This document shows positions 19,120 through 28,705 of a DNA stretch of 39,518 nt, one piece after another; position 1 is the stretch's first letter; the number at the start of each line of letters is the position of its first letter. The notes below the pieces were generated by a model. The model saw only the letters and a program-made list of their open reading frames with translations. It was not told the origin of the DNA and made no database searches. The position numbers were made by a program, and so were the translations under genes. The DNA lies in assembly GCA_947086895.1 (NCBI GenBank), contig CAMUAR010000032.1, positions 1 to 39,518 of the forward strand, in the 5' to 3' direction. Origin of the DNA: an uncultured Lachnospiraceae bacterium (lineage in GTDB: Bacteria > Bacillota > Clostridia > Lachnospirales > Lachnospiraceae).

Positions 19120-19500
19120 GCGTTGTGGATAAATTGCGGCTGATCTTGTACATTCATTAGGGAATATTTATAAAAAAACAGTTTTTTGTGTAAAGGTGGA
19201 TAAATTTATCTATATCTTGTGGATAAAATGAAAATAGCATTCAAAAAATGTGGATAACTTTGACTAAGTTATCCACGAAAGAGAACAGAATAGAAAGTTA
19301 TCCACCAACTGTTGACAACTTTATTTGGGTTATCAACGGTAGGTTTTTATAGGAAAATGCATAGTTTTAAGGAAAATTATAAAAATAATCCACAATCTGT
19401 CAACAAGTTATCCACAGGTTATCCACCGATTGTTGATAACTGTGATAATCGTGGATAACTATATGGATCATTGTGGATAACTTTCTGCATTGTTAATTTT
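19120..19500. other. Second DnaA-box field upstream of dnaA
   Basis: At least five perfect boxes (TGTGGATAA or TTATCCACA) and about five near matches lie between the dnaA and rpmH promoters, in both orientations. No repeat of the three-module pattern and no trio was seen. In other Firmicutes the matching cluster is part of a bipartite origin and represses dnaA. No gene fits in this 580-bp gap (19036-19615). Confidence 0.8.
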
Positions 19501-19523
19501 TTTGCCCTTTTCAGAGAAAAGGC

Positions 19524-19552
19524 TTGACTTCGACCAACCTTATGACTATAAT
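19524..19552 (+). promoter_or_regulatory. rpmH promoter
   Basis: TTGACT (19524-19529), a 17-bp spacer, then a perfect TATAAT (19547-19552). It drives rpmH and probably rnpA-yidD-yidC-jag to the right. DnaA boxes end about 40 bp upstream. Confidence 0.8.
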
Positions 19553-19615
19553 TAGAATGCTATTAGAGTCGGTAATCTATAGTATTTTGGGTTTATTATA
19601 AGGAGGTGTAAGGCA

Positions 19616-19750
19616 ATGAAGATGACATTCCAGCCGAAAAAAAGGTCAAGGGCAAAGGTTCATGGATTCCGCAAGCGGATGCGCACGGTCAGCGGCAGAA
19701 AAGTTCTGGCTGCCAGAAGAGCAAAAGGAAGACATAAGATTTCAGCATAG
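19616..19750 (+). CDS. rpmH: 50S ribosomal protein L34
   Basis: A 44-residue, very basic protein: [20 protein letters not shown], then [20 protein letters not shown] and KISA. The pattern TFQPKxRxRxxxHGFxxRM and RRxKGR is that of L34. AAGGAGGTG lies 7-8 bp before the ATG. First gene of the rightward rpmH-rnpA unit. Confidence 0.97.
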   Translation: MKMTFQPKKRSRAKVHGFRKRMRTVSGRKVLAARRAKGRHKISA

Positions 19751-19770
19751 GTCGCAATATTGTGACCTAT
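19747..19770 (+). terminator. Hairpin between rpmH and rnpA
   Basis: ATAGGTC (19747-19753) pairs with GACCTAT (19764-19770) right at the rpmH stop codon, followed by TCTTCTG. With no U-run it is more likely a partial terminator or a processing site that keeps rnpA below rpmH. Confidence 0.4.
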
Positions 19771-19855
19771 TCTTCTGTATGTGCGCGAGTATTTTGTTTA
19801 CAGAAGCAAAAATTAGGGTGAAAAGCCTCTGTTTGGTTTTTTAAGAGGAGAAAAA

Positions 19856-20209
19856 TTGTTGTTAGATTCATTAAAGACAAACAACGAATTCAGTTTTGTT
19901 TACAGAAATGGAAAATCCTACGCGAATAAGTATTTGGTAATGTATGCGGTTGAAAATGGCCTTGGGTCAAATCGAATTGGTATATCTGTAAGCAAGAAAG
20001 TTGGCAATAGCGTAGTTCGCCACCGGGTAACGAGGCTGATACGGGAAAGTTACCGGTTAAATCAGGCTGCATTTCATACTGGGTACGACATAGTAGTTGT
20101 CGCAAGGGCAGGTGCAAAGGGGAAAGGTTATTCCGATATCGACAGCGCGGTGATGCATCTTATAAAGCTGCACCGAATTGTGATTCGGTCGGCTGCAAAA
20201 TCAGAATGA
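19856..20209 (+). CDS. rnpA: Ribonuclease P protein component
   Basis: A 117-residue basic protein that assists the RNase P RNA in tRNA 5' processing. It begins [20 protein letters not shown], has the RNR-type motif as [17 protein letters not shown] (~52-68), and KVGNSV just before it. AGAGGAG precedes a TTG start at 19856 by 6 bp; a second TTG follows at once. The stop overlaps the yidD ATG by 4 bp. Confidence 0.95.
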   Translation: MLLDSLKTNNEFSFVYRNGKSYANKYLVMYAVENGLGSNRIGISVSKKVGNSVVRHRVTRLIRESYRLNQAAFHTGYDIVVVARAGAKGKGYSDIDSAVMHLIKLHRIVIRSAAKSE

Positions 20210-20418
20210 AAAGAATATTGATTTTTTTCGTCAGGGTATACAGAAAATATATTTCACCGATAAAGGGTAGGGCTGCGTGCAGGTATATCCCTACCTGCTC
20301 TCAGTATGCAATTGAAGCATTAGAAAAATATGGTGCATTAAAGGGCAGTTATCTTGCAGTGCGCAGGATACTGCGATGTCATCCGTTTCACAAGGGTGGT
20401 TTTGATCCAGTGCCATAA
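20206..20418 (+). CDS. yidD: Membrane protein insertion efficiency factor YidD
   Basis: 70 residues with an N-terminal amphipathic or hydrophobic stretch ([15 protein letters not shown]) and the family signature [19 protein letters not shown], then [18 protein letters not shown]. It overlaps the rnpA stop in an ATGA arrangement, so it is likely translationally coupled. It probably helps YidC at the membrane. Confidence 0.96.
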   Translation: MKRILIFFVRVYRKYISPIKGRAACRYIPTCSQYAIEALEKYGALKGSYLAVRRILRCHPFHKGGFDPVP

Positions 20419-20549
20419 TTTAAAATGCTTCATTTTTTTGTGCGCGGGGGCAGGGATGTGCATCGAAGTATTTCCCGCTCAATTTTAGGAGAGAGATGGA
20501 TCTTTTGGTCAGCTTGTGGTTCATTTCGGAATGTAAGGAGGATTTTTCA

Positions 20550-21959
20550 TTGGATTTCATGTTTTTAACACAGGTTGGTGGAATCCTGAAACCATTTGCA
20601 TGGGTTTTCGGGGTTATTATGAATGCAATTTATGAGCTTGTCAGTTTGTTGAATGTTCATAGCATTGCAGTGTGCGTTATTATTTTTACCTTTGTCACAA
20701 AGATGTTGATGCTGCCGCTTACGATTAAGCAGCAGAAATCTGCAAAACTTTCCTCGCGGATGAACCCGGAGATCATGAAGATCAATGAAAAATATAAGGG
20801 GAAAAAAGACGAGGCAAGTATGAGAAAGCAGCAGGCAGAGATGCAGGCCGTCTATGAAAAGTACGGTTCTACTCCAATGTCAGGCTGTCTGCCGATGTTG
20901 ATTTCTCTGCCGATTATGTTTGCACTTTATCGTGTGATCTATGCAATTCCTGCATATGTTAATGATATTTATGTAATGTACGGAACGATTGCAGATCAGA
21001 TTTTAAATATACAGGGATATGGACAAGCAATGCTTTCCTTTATGATGGAGAACAATATAAATGTAAGCAAGTTCAAGCCTGTGATCGATGTTGTTACTGC
21101 AGACAGCGGGATTACCTACAATGCCATTGCCTTGACAAAGGACAATCTGGTTGATATTATGTATCAATTTAATACAAGCAGCTGGGCAGCTTTTAAAGAT
21201 ACCGCGGATTGGCTTGGCAAGATTGACACAACGAAGATCATACAAAATTTTAGTCTTGGAATTACGGCAGATTCCTTGCAGACAATTGATACTGCTGCAT
21301 TTACAGCCCTTATGCCAAACATTGAAAATTCTGTTACAGAGATTGTCAGTGTAAATAGTTTTCTCGGTGGTCTGAATATCCTAAATGCGCCGGGGTGGTC
21401 GTTTCCAGGTATTATTATTCCTATTCTGGCAGCGGTCTCGCAGTTTGTCCAGAGCAAAGTTTCCATGGCGGCAAGCGGGCAGCAGAACAATGTGGACAAT
21501 CCAACTGCGCAGAGCATGAAGGTAATGAATTACATGATGCCGATTATGTCGATGTTTTTCTGTGCGATGCTGCCGATCTGCGTCGGTTTGTACTGGGTGG
21601 CAAGTGCAGTGTTCGGCGCAATTCAGACAATATTTATCAACCGCTATATGGTAAAGATTGATGTTGATGATCTGATTGAGCAGAATGCGGCAAAAGTTGC
21701 AAAGAAAAGAGCAAAACAGGGCGTTGTGACAGGATCAAAGATGGCTGGGGTTGCAAAGACTTCAACAAAGTCTATCCAGAATGAAGAGACAAAGAAATTT
21801 AATAACGCTTATGATTATAAAAACACTCCTTCCGGCAAAGGGGCAAAGGGCGAGTACAAGCGGAGCAATGTTTCTTACAGCGCCAAGAGTATTTCTGCCA
21901 ATGCCAACTTGATAAGAAATAATCAGGAAAGTATCGATGAAGAGAAATCGGAGAAATAG
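20550..21959 (+). CDS. yidC: Membrane protein insertase YidC/OxaA
   Basis: About 469 residues. AAGGAGG lies 8 bp before a TTG at 20550 (protein MDFMFLTQVGG), so this start is preferred over an upstream in-frame ATG at 20496. Transmembrane segments include one near 15-35 (PFAWVFGVIMNAIYELVSL), one at 35-60 with TKMLMLPLTIKQQKSAKL after it, and PMLISLPIMFALYRVIYAIP. A ~100-residue outside loop between segments is longer than in B. subtilis. The last segments contain MMPIMSMFFCAMLPICVGLYW. The tail is basic. No lipobox at the start, unlike many Bacillus YidC proteins. Confidence 0.93.
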   Translation: MDFMFLTQVGGILKPFAWVFGVIMNAIYELVSLLNVHSIAVCVIIFTFVTKMLMLPLTIKQQKSAKLSSRMNPEIMKINEKYKGKKDEASMRKQQAEMQAVYEKYGSTPMSGCLPMLISLPIMFALYRVIYAIPAYVNDIYVMYGTIADQILNIQGYGQAMLSFMMENNINVSKFKPVIDVVTADSGITYNAIALTKDNLVDIMYQFNTSSWAAFKDTADWLGKIDTTKIIQNFSLGITADSLQTIDTAAFTALMPNIENSVTEIVSVNSFLGGLNILNAPGWSFPGIIIPILAAVSQFVQSKVSMAASGQQNNVDNPTAQSMKVMNYMMPIMSMFFCAMLPICVGLYWVASAVFGAIQTIFINRYMVKIDVDDLIEQNAAKVAKKRAKQGVVTGSKMAGVAKTSTKSIQNEETKKFNNAYDYKNTPSGKGAKGEYKRSNVSYSAKSISANANLIRNNQESIDEEKSEK

Positions 21960-21994
21960 GGCGTCGGATAAGGTGGAAAGCGAGGAAGATTCAG

Positions 21995-22942
21995 ATGGAT
22001 GAGTGGAAAGAATATATCGGAAAAACTGTGGATGAAGCATTGAACGATGCGATTGTTGATCTGCAGGTTACTTCGGAAGGTATAGAATATGAAATTATTG
22101 AAAAAGAAGCAAAAGGTTTTCTTGGATTGAAAAATAAACCAGCCAGAATTCGTGCAAAGGCCAAAATTACGGTTGAGGGCAGCGCAAAAAATTTCCTTAA
22201 GAAAGTCTTTAAGGCGATGAATATTGATGCAGAAATTGAGGTTGTGTACAATCAGGGAGAAGAAACCGTTTCTATTAACGTAACCGGTGAGGATATGGGC
22301 GTGCTGATCGGAAAAAGAGGTCAGACTCTGGATTCTCTGCAATATCTTACAAGCCTTGTAATAAACAAAAATACAGAAAATTATCTAAAGGTAAAATTAG
22401 ATACAGAAAACTACAGGCAGAGACGCAAAGAGACCTTAGAAAATCTTGCGAAAAACATTGCCGCAAAGGTCAAGCGCACACATAAGCCAGTTTCTCTTGA
22501 GCCAATGAATCCTTATGAAAGACGGATTATTCATTCTACGCTTCAGAATGATCGCTATGTTGAAACACACAGCGAAGGGGATGAACCGTACCGCAAAGTT
22601 GTAGTTGCGCCAAAACGAGTGGCACGCGAGTATAACAGCGGCGGAAACGGCGGGTACAGCAGCAATGGATATGCAAATCAAAATTATAAAGACGGCGATA
22701 ACTATGAGAACCGCCGCTACAATAACAATGGTTACCGCAGCCGCTATGAAAATGGGAAATACGATAACAACAATGGAACGAAAAAATACAGCAAGAAAGA
22801 GTTCCATAAGAAATATGGCGGAAATACAAAGGATTACAGTACGGACTACAAAAAGGATTACGCGGCATACTTAGAACAGAAAGCGGCTGCAAAAGCAGCT
22901 GCGGAGAGCGGAGAAAAGCAGGAGACAAAAACTGCGGAATAA
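21995..22942 (+). CDS. jag: RNA-binding protein Jag/KhpB
   Basis: A 315-residue protein with Jag-N (1-55; GKTVDEALNDAI ... GFLGLKNKPARI), a KH domain (85-150; GVLIGKRGQTLDSLQYL) and R3H (NPYERRIIHSTLQ). After ~205 there is a long extension rich in Asn, Gly and Tyr (NGGYSSNGYANQ, NNNGTKKYSKKEF), then an Ala-rich end. The tail is more extended than in most relatives and looks disordered. It partners with KhpA in RNA control of cell envelope growth in Gram-positives. GAGGA lies 8 bp before the ATG; gap to yidC is 35 bp. Confidence 0.92.
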   Translation: MDEWKEYIGKTVDEALNDAIVDLQVTSEGIEYEIIEKEAKGFLGLKNKPARIRAKAKITVEGSAKNFLKKVFKAMNIDAEIEVVYNQGEETVSINVTGEDMGVLIGKRGQTLDSLQYLTSLVINKNTENYLKVKLDTENYRQRRKETLENLAKNIAAKVKRTHKPVSLEPMNPYERRIIHSTLQNDRYVETHSEGDEPYRKVVVAPKRVAREYNSGGNGGYSSNGYANQNYKDGDNYENRRYNNNGYRSRYENGKYDNNNGTKKYSKKEFHKKYGGNTKDYSTDYKKDYAAYLEQKAAAKAAAESGEKQETKTAE

Positions 22943-22957
22943 TGTGATCAATACAGG

Positions 22958-22993
22958 AAGGTTTCTTAAGGCTTTTGCTTTGGGAAACCTTTT
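22958..22993 (+). terminator. Possible terminator after jag
   Basis: AAGGTTTC (22958-22965) pairs with GAAACCTT (22984-22991), followed by TTCG. The stem is 8 bp and the U-run short. It lies in the 239-bp gap before mnmE. Confidence 0.4.
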
Positions 22994-23181
22994 CGATATA
23001 TCAGAAAGAACATAGAAAGGATTGCAGATCACAATAGATCGTGAGTGTTTGCCAGCAGAGGAATTGTGAAGTTTAGAATAAAAAAACAAATTGCTTGCGG
23101 ACTTACCTGCCAGGAGAGAAAGGAGAACAGCACATCTTCCGTATCCGAAAGGAAGTAGGTTTTTCGTGCGTGTGAAATTTT

Positions 23182-24558
23182 ATGAAAACAGAGACGATCG
23201 CTGCGATTGCGACAGGGCTTAGCAATGCAGGAATCAGCATTGTGCGCATTAGCGGAGAGAATGCGGTGGAATTGACAGACAAAATTTTCTCTTCCAAAAA
23301 AGAAAATTTTCATCTGTCTGAGGCGAAGAGCCATACAATTCATTACGGCACAATTGTCAGCAAGGGCGAGGCGCTGGACGAAGTTCTTGTTTCCGTGATG
23401 AAAGCTCCAAACAGTTATACAAGAGAAAATGTTGTGGAGATCAATTGTCACGGCGGCATTGTTGTGACAAAAAAGATATTGGAAGCAGTGCTGCAAGCTG
23501 GAGCAAGACCAGCGGAACCAGGCGAATTTACAAAACGGGCTTTTTTAAATGGAAGGCTGGATTTATCTCAGGCGGAGGCTGTAATTGAGATTATTCAGGC
23601 AAAAAGCGAGCTGGCATTAAAGAATTCTGTCCGGCAGCTAAAAGGGAAAATACAAGAAAAGATTATCCGTTTGCGCGAACAAATACTGCGGGATACTGCG
23701 TTTCTTGAAGCGGCGTTGGACGACCCGGAACATATTAGTTTGGATGGCTTTGCTGAGACATTAAAGGAGAATGTAGAAAAGGAAATTGCGGTGATTTCTG
23801 AGATGATTCAAAGCTATGAGAACGGCAGAATGCTGCGGGAGGGGGTTCGAACTGTAATTTTGGGAAAACCAAACGCGGGAAAATCCTCACTGTTAAATAC
23901 CATGCTGAAGGAAGAACGGGCGATTGTTACAGAAATTGCAGGAACAACAAGAGATACCTTGGAAGAAACAGTTTTTTTAAACGGTGTTGCTTTAAATATT
24001 GTGGATACTGCCGGAATTCGGTGGACAAAAGATACCGTGGAGCGCATCGGTGTGGATAAAGCCCGCGCAGCAGCAAAAGATGCGGATTTGATTTTGTATG
24101 TTGTGGATTCTTCCGTGCCGCTGGATGAAAATGATATGGAAATTATAACATTGATTGCGTCAAAACCGGCGTTTGTATTGTTAAATAAGTCCGATTTACA
24201 ACAAGTTGTATCGGAGGAAGAGCTTCGAAAACATACTTTAAAAGAGATTGTTCGAATTTCTGTAAAAGAAAAAGAAGGTCTTGATTTGCTGGAACAAAAA
24301 ATAACAGACTTGTTTTTTTCCGGTGTATTATCTTATAATGATGAGATTTATCTTACAAACGAACGGCATAAAGCGGCATTGCACACAGCAGTTCAAAGTT
24401 TGTCGCAGGTGCTGGAAAGCATCAATCAGGGAATGCCGGAAGACTTTTATTCGATAGATTTGACGGATGCTTATGAGGAACTTGGCAGAATCATTGGACA
24501 ATCTGTGGACGAGGATGTAATCAACAAGATATTTCAGGATTTTTGTATGGGAAAATAG
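23182..24558 (+). CDS. mnmE: tRNA modification GTPase MnmE (TrmE)
   Basis: A 458-residue GTPase that with MnmG makes the cmnm5U34 wobble modification. Folate-binding N-domain at 1-120 (TIAAIATGLSNAGISIVRIS). G-domain: G1 GKPNAGKSSLLN (~227), G2 TTRDTLEE, G3 DTAGIR, G4 NKSD. It ends in FCMGK, the variant of the catalytic FC(I/L)GK. No strong ribosome binding site stands next to the ATG. mnmG follows after 593 bp. Confidence 0.97.
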   Translation: MKTETIAAIATGLSNAGISIVRISGENAVELTDKIFSSKKENFHLSEAKSHTIHYGTIVSKGEALDEVLVSVMKAPNSYTRENVVEINCHGGIVVTKKILEAVLQAGARPAEPGEFTKRAFLNGRLDLSQAEAVIEIIQAKSELALKNSVRQLKGKIQEKIIRLREQILRDTAFLEAALDDPEHISLDGFAETLKENVEKEIAVISEMIQSYENGRMLREGVRTVILGKPNAGKSSLLNTMLKEERAIVTEIAGTTRDTLEETVFLNGVALNIVDTAGIRWTKDTVERIGVDKARAAAKDADLILYVVDSSVPLDENDMEIITLIASKPAFVLLNKSDLQQVVSEEELRKHTLKEIVRISVKEKEGLDLLEQKITDLFFSGVLSYNDEIYLTNERHKAALHTAVQSLSQVLESINQGMPEDFYSIDLTDAYEELGRIIGQSVDEDVINKIFQDFCMGK

Positions 24559-25151
24559 CTAGAGCAAGCTGTGTCAATAAGTTTTTTGGGATAAAATGAA
24601 ATCTTACCAAATGCTGCCGTGAAGCCCCTTGCTTTAGCAATGGGGATATAAGGTAACAGAATAAGATATGTTAGCGATATAGGATTATAAGAAAACGAAA
24701 TCAGATTCCAAGGCTGCTTTCGCTATGATAAAGAATCATCAGGATATCTTTTTTAAAAAAGAAGTGTCCTGAAAATATTTTATAAACACTATATTTTTGT
24801 TGTATATATCTTTGTTTATCAAATTGAGATACACTGTTTTTAAAATAGTTTCTTTAATAGGAAAACATTTCAAAAATTTTATAAACAGAGATAAATAAAA
24901 GAACAAAAACACTATAAAAGATAAGGAATTTGGGAAGAAAAGAATCCGTGATAAACAGCGGCGAACAAAAATTTTTATTATCAAGAGAAATACAAGCGAA
25001 TGATTTGGATAGAGAAAAGTGCGACAATTTATGAAAAAAGCGGGGATGAAAAGGTTGAAGCTTTCATTTTCAATCTTGTACTTTATGCTGCAAAACATCA
25101 TAAAGTTTTTTTGATAAAAATCCCGCGTGCGCAGTAGAATGAGAGGGAAAA
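24559..25151. other. AT-rich mnmE-mnmG gap without recognised gene
   Basis: This 593-bp interval holds an IS605-like hairpin near 24625-24645 and a stem TCTTTTTT/AAAAAAGA (24740-24771) flanked by AGGA/TCCT, which could end mnmE transcripts. The long leftward frame at 24739-25101 has no family features and is made of AT-rich hydrophobic codons, so I do not call it. Confidence 0.5.
24613..24652 (+). mobile_element. IS200/IS605-like end hairpin, orphan
   Basis: GAAGCCCCTTGC, TTTA, GCAATGGGG forms a stem with the TTTA loop found at the 3' ends of IS605-type tnpB elements. Similar structures are at 36696-36735 and 39466-39518. No transposase or tnpB remnant is next to it, so it is a solo end. Confidence 0.5.
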
Positions 25152-27059
25152 ATGGACAATAGTATAAATGGCAGCCGGATGATATACGAGAGTTATGATG
25201 TGGCGGTAGTCGGCGCAGGACATGCAGGATGCGAAGCAGCGCTTGCCTGCGCCAGATTAGGGCTTGAGACGATTATGTTTACCGTCAGTATGGACAGCAT
25301 TGCAATGATGCCGTGCAATCCAAATATAGGCGGTACTTCAAAAGGGCATTTGGTCAGAGAAATTGACGCGCTTGGCGGGGAGATGGGGAAAAATATAGAC
25401 CGAACTTATATTCAATCAAAAATGCTGAATGTTTCCAAGGGACCAGCGGTTCATTCCCTGCGCGCTCAGGCAGATAAGCAGGATTACAGCCGCGCAATGA
25501 GAAATATTGTAGAAAATACAGAACACTTAACCTTAAAACAGGCTGAAGTAACGGAAATTTTGACAGAGGATAATAAAATAACAGGGGTAAAGATTAATTC
25601 AGGAGGAATATATCCGTGCCACGCCGCTGTTTTATGTACGGGCGTTTATCTGAAGGCAAGATGCATCTGCGGAGAAATGAGTACGTACACAGGACCAAAC
25701 GGTCTGCCTGCAGCAAATCATTTAACGGATTCGTTGATTTCGCAAGGGATTGAGATGTACCGTTTTAAGACAGGAACACCAGCGCGCATAGATGGGAGAA
25801 CCATTGATTTCTCAAAGATGGAAGAACAGTTTGGAGATAAAACAGTAATACCATTTTCATTTACAAACACATCGGAAGAAATTCAAAAAGAACAGATCTC
25901 ATGCTGGCTGACCTACACAAATGAGACGACGCACGATATTATCCGCGAGAATATTTCGCGCTCCCCGCTGTTTTCTGGTGAAATCAAAGGCACTGGACCA
26001 AGATACTGCCCTTCCATTGAAGACAAGGTAATGAAATTTGCGGATAAAGAGCGGCATCAAGTTTTTATTGAGCCAGAAGGAAACTATACAAATGAGATGT
26101 ATATTTCTGGGATGTCCAGCAGTTTGCCGGAAGATGTGCAAGTTGCGATGTACCGTTCTGTAAATGGTCTGGAACATGCGAAAATTGTGAGAAACGCTTA
26201 TGCAATTGAGTACGATTGTATAAACCCTATGCAATTAAAACCTTCGCTGGAGTTTAAGAAAATAGAAGGACTGTTTTCCGGTGGACAATTTAACGGAAGT
26301 TCTGGGTATGAGGAAGCAGCTGCACAGGGATTGATTGCCGGAATTAACGCGGCAAGAAAGCTGACAGGAAAAGAAGCGGTTGTTCTTGACCGTTCCCAGG
26401 GATATATCGGGGTTTTGATCGACGACCTTGTGACAAAAGAAACGCATGAACCATATCGAATGATGACTTCACGAGCGGAATACCGCTTGATTTTGCGCCA
26501 GGATAATGCGGATCAGCGACTGACAAAGCTTGGCTATGAAATCGGATTGATCAGCCAGGAACGCTATGAAAAATTAATTTTAAAAGAACAGCAGATTGCG
26601 GCGGAGGAAAAAAGACTTATCGAGACCGTGATTGGGGTGAACGATGAAGTACAAGAATTTTTAAGCGAACTTAAAAGTACGAAATTGCAGAGCGGTATCA
26701 CACTTGCCAATCTTTTAAAACGCCCAGAAATCACATATCAACTGCTTGCTCCAATTGATCCAGAGCGAAAGCCTTTGCCTGACGATGTAATTTTTGAGGT
26801 GGAAATCAATATCAAATATGAAGGGTACATTAAACGTCAACAGCAGCAGGTACAACAGTTTAAAAAACTGGAAGGAAGAAGGATTCCTGAACAGATTGAC
26901 TACGATGATGTGCCGTCTTTAAGAATTGAGGCAAGACAGAAACTTTCTAAAATCCGCCCGTCCAACGTTGGACAAGCATCCAGAATTTCCGGCGTATCAC
27001 CGGCAGATATCTCCGTGCTTCTGGTGTATTTGGAACATTACAAAGCAGGTAAACAATAA
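25152..27059 (+). CDS. mnmG: tRNA uridine-5-carboxymethylaminomethyl modification enzyme MnmG (GidA)
   Basis: A 635-residue FAD protein, partner of MnmE in wobble-uridine modification. FAD-binding [17 protein letters not shown] (~20-36), [29 protein letters not shown]-type block [29 protein letters not shown] and [14 protein letters not shown] are all present. GAGAGGG precedes the ATG by 4-5 bp. Followed by rsmG, the usual gidA-gidB order. Confidence 0.97.
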   Translation: MDNSINGSRMIYESYDVAVVGAGHAGCEAALACARLGLETIMFTVSMDSIAMMPCNPNIGGTSKGHLVREIDALGGEMGKNIDRTYIQSKMLNVSKGPAVHSLRAQADKQDYSRAMRNIVENTEHLTLKQAEVTEILTEDNKITGVKINSGGIYPCHAAVLCTGVYLKARCICGEMSTYTGPNGLPAANHLTDSLISQGIEMYRFKTGTPARIDGRTIDFSKMEEQFGDKTVIPFSFTNTSEEIQKEQISCWLTYTNETTHDIIRENISRSPLFSGEIKGTGPRYCPSIEDKVMKFADKERHQVFIEPEGNYTNEMYISGMSSSLPEDVQVAMYRSVNGLEHAKIVRNAYAIEYDCINPMQLKPSLEFKKIEGLFSGGQFNGSSGYEEAAAQGLIAGINAARKLTGKEAVVLDRSQGYIGVLIDDLVTKETHEPYRMMTSRAEYRLILRQDNADQRLTKLGYEIGLISQERYEKLILKEQQIAAEEKRLIETVIGVNDEVQEFLSELKSTKLQSGITLANLLKRPEITYQLLAPIDPERKPLPDDVIFEVEINIKYEGYIKRQQQQVQQFKKLEGRRIPEQIDYDDVPSLRIEARQKLSKIRPSNVGQASRISGVSPADISVLLVYLEHYKAGKQ

Positions 27060-27545
27060 TAAAAATTATAGAGAAAAAAGAGAAATTATAAAGAAAAAAT
27101 AATTATAATATCAGAAAAATAAAGTACTTAAAATTATAACTATGGGAGAAATATATTTTGGATTACTTTGATATTAAAAAATATAATAGACAAGAAAAGA
27201 TATTATAGATAAATAAAATACTAAAGAATATATTTTCAAAAAATAAGATCTTGGAAAAATTATAAGTAGAGGGTATTTTGGGAGAGCAGAATGCGATGGT
27301 AAAGAGGATGGAGTTATAAGAAGGACAACATTGAAGTATACGATGATAAAGAGAGAAGTGTTATAGGAAACAGCTATTTTTATGTTATAAAAATTATTAG
27401 TTTTTATATAGCTCTTGAGAAAATTATAAGCAAGGAGTACTTTTAGAGAGCAGAATGGTGAAGGATACGATGATAAAGAGAGAAGTATTATAGAAAATAA
27501 GTATTTTTATGCTATAAAATTGTTTTTTATGTAACGAAAGAAATA
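27060..27545. other. AT-rich gap with imperfect direct repeats
   Basis: No gene seen. ATTATAAG...GAGAGCAGAATG occurs at about 27260 and 27423, and TACGATGATAAAGAGAGAAG at about 27339 and 27466. The spacing differs by some 37 bp, so it is an old, partly deleted duplication of about 130-160 bp. The DNA is purine-rich on the plus strand. Confidence 0.5.
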
Positions 27546-27596
27546 TTGGAAAATGGCGGAGAATATGTAGAAAACAGTGTGGAAATGAGGAGTGAA

Positions 27597-28613
27597 ATGA
27601 AGGATAATACAAGATTTTTAAATGGATTGGCACAATTTCATGTAAAATTGGAAGAAAAGCAGCTTTGCCAATTTGACCAATATTATGAATTGTTAATACA
27701 GTGGAATCGTGTAATGAACCTGACAGCAATTACAGAGTATGAGGAAGTAGTTACAAAACATTTTTTAGATAGCTTATCGATTGTAAAAGCATATCCTGAT
27801 TGGCTGGAGTTATATAACAAAGATTATCAGGAAATAGAGAAATCTAAAAGAGATATTCAAATATCGGAGGAAGCGAAAAAGGATATTGAGATACAAGGAG
27901 AATCCAGGCAGCATAGTTCAACATCAGAGGAGTCGAAAAAGAATGTTGAGATAGGGAAATCCATGCAATATAGTTCAACATCAGAGGAGTCAAAAAAAGA
28001 TGTTGAGATATCTGAAAAATACATAAGAAATACTTTAATATCAAAAGAATATAAAAACAATATTTCAGTATTAGAAAATAATAAAATATACAAACATAAT
28101 AGCAAAAAACTATTGGATTTAGGTACTGGAGCCGGGTTCCCAGGGATACCGTTAAAAATTGCATTTCCTGAACTGGAGATAACTTTAGTAGATTCATTAA
28201 ATAAAAGAGTTAATTTTTTAAATGAAGTAATTAAACAGCTTGGATTGTCAGGAATTTGTGCAGTTCATGGCAGAGCAGAAGAATTAGGTCAGAAAGAAAA
28301 TTATCGGGAACAATACGATTATTGTGTATCACGCGCTGTGGCAAAACTGCATTTGTTGGCGGAATACTGTATTCCATTTGTCAAACAAGGCGGATATTTT
28401 ATTTCTTATAAATCAGGAAAAGTTGAAGAAGAAATTGGAGAAGCAAATTATGCAATTCAAAAATTGGGCGGGACATACAAAAATACAATTTCTTTTTTGC
28501 TTCCTGACAGTGATATTGAAAGAAGCTTAATTGTAATTGGAAAGCGAAAAAAAACAGAAAAACAATATCCGAGAAACGCGGGAAGAATCGCAAAAAAACC
28601 TTTGATTATATAA
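27597..28613 (+). CDS. rsmG: 16S rRNA m7G527 methyltransferase RsmG (GidB), with large insertion
   Basis: About 338 residues against the usual 230-240. Residues 1-68 match RsmG (FDQYYELLIQWNRVMNLTAI, then EEVVTKHFLDSLSIV). SAM motif I LDLGTGAGFPGIPLKIAFPE is at ~171, followed by VDSLNKRVNFLNEV and VSRAVAKLHLLAEYCIPF. Between ~70 and ~168 is a charged, low-complexity insertion with a repeated SSTSEESKK block. It falls where ordinary RsmG has a short linker, so the enzyme may still work. GAGGAG lies 4 bp before the ATG at 27597; a TTG at 27546 would add 17 residues. Confidence 0.88.
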   Translation: MKDNTRFLNGLAQFHVKLEEKQLCQFDQYYELLIQWNRVMNLTAITEYEEVVTKHFLDSLSIVKAYPDWLELYNKDYQEIEKSKRDIQISEEAKKDIEIQGESRQHSSTSEESKKNVEIGKSMQYSSTSEESKKDVEISEKYIRNTLISKEYKNNISVLENNKIYKHNSKKLLDLGTGAGFPGIPLKIAFPELEITLVDSLNKRVNFLNEVIKQLGLSGICAVHGRAEELGQKENYREQYDYCVSRAVAKLHLLAEYCIPFVKQGGYFISYKSGKVEEEIGEANYAIQKLGGTYKNTISFLLPDSDIERSLIVIGKRKKTEKQYPRNAGRIAKKPLII

Positions 28614-28705
28614 TTAGTTTTTCATTTTATCTTAAAAATAATTTGTTATAATAAGCATTATAAACATAAATTTTCTTTGGTATTTTCAGGTAAGGAGTAT
28701 TAAAT

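Noticed and set aside
19662..19844. 60-residue frame inside and after rpmH
   Set aside because: It overlaps L34 in another frame, and L34 is unmistakable.
24739..25101. 120-residue leftward frame between mnmE and mnmG
   Set aside because: It consists of AT-rich Phe/Ile/Leu-heavy codons, lacks a good start site and has no family features. It looks like a chance frame in AT-rich DNA.
27844..28197. Leftward frames opposite the RsmG insertion
   Set aside because: They mirror the low-complexity insertion and have no ribosome binding site; the plus strand frame is continuous with RsmG motifs on both sides.
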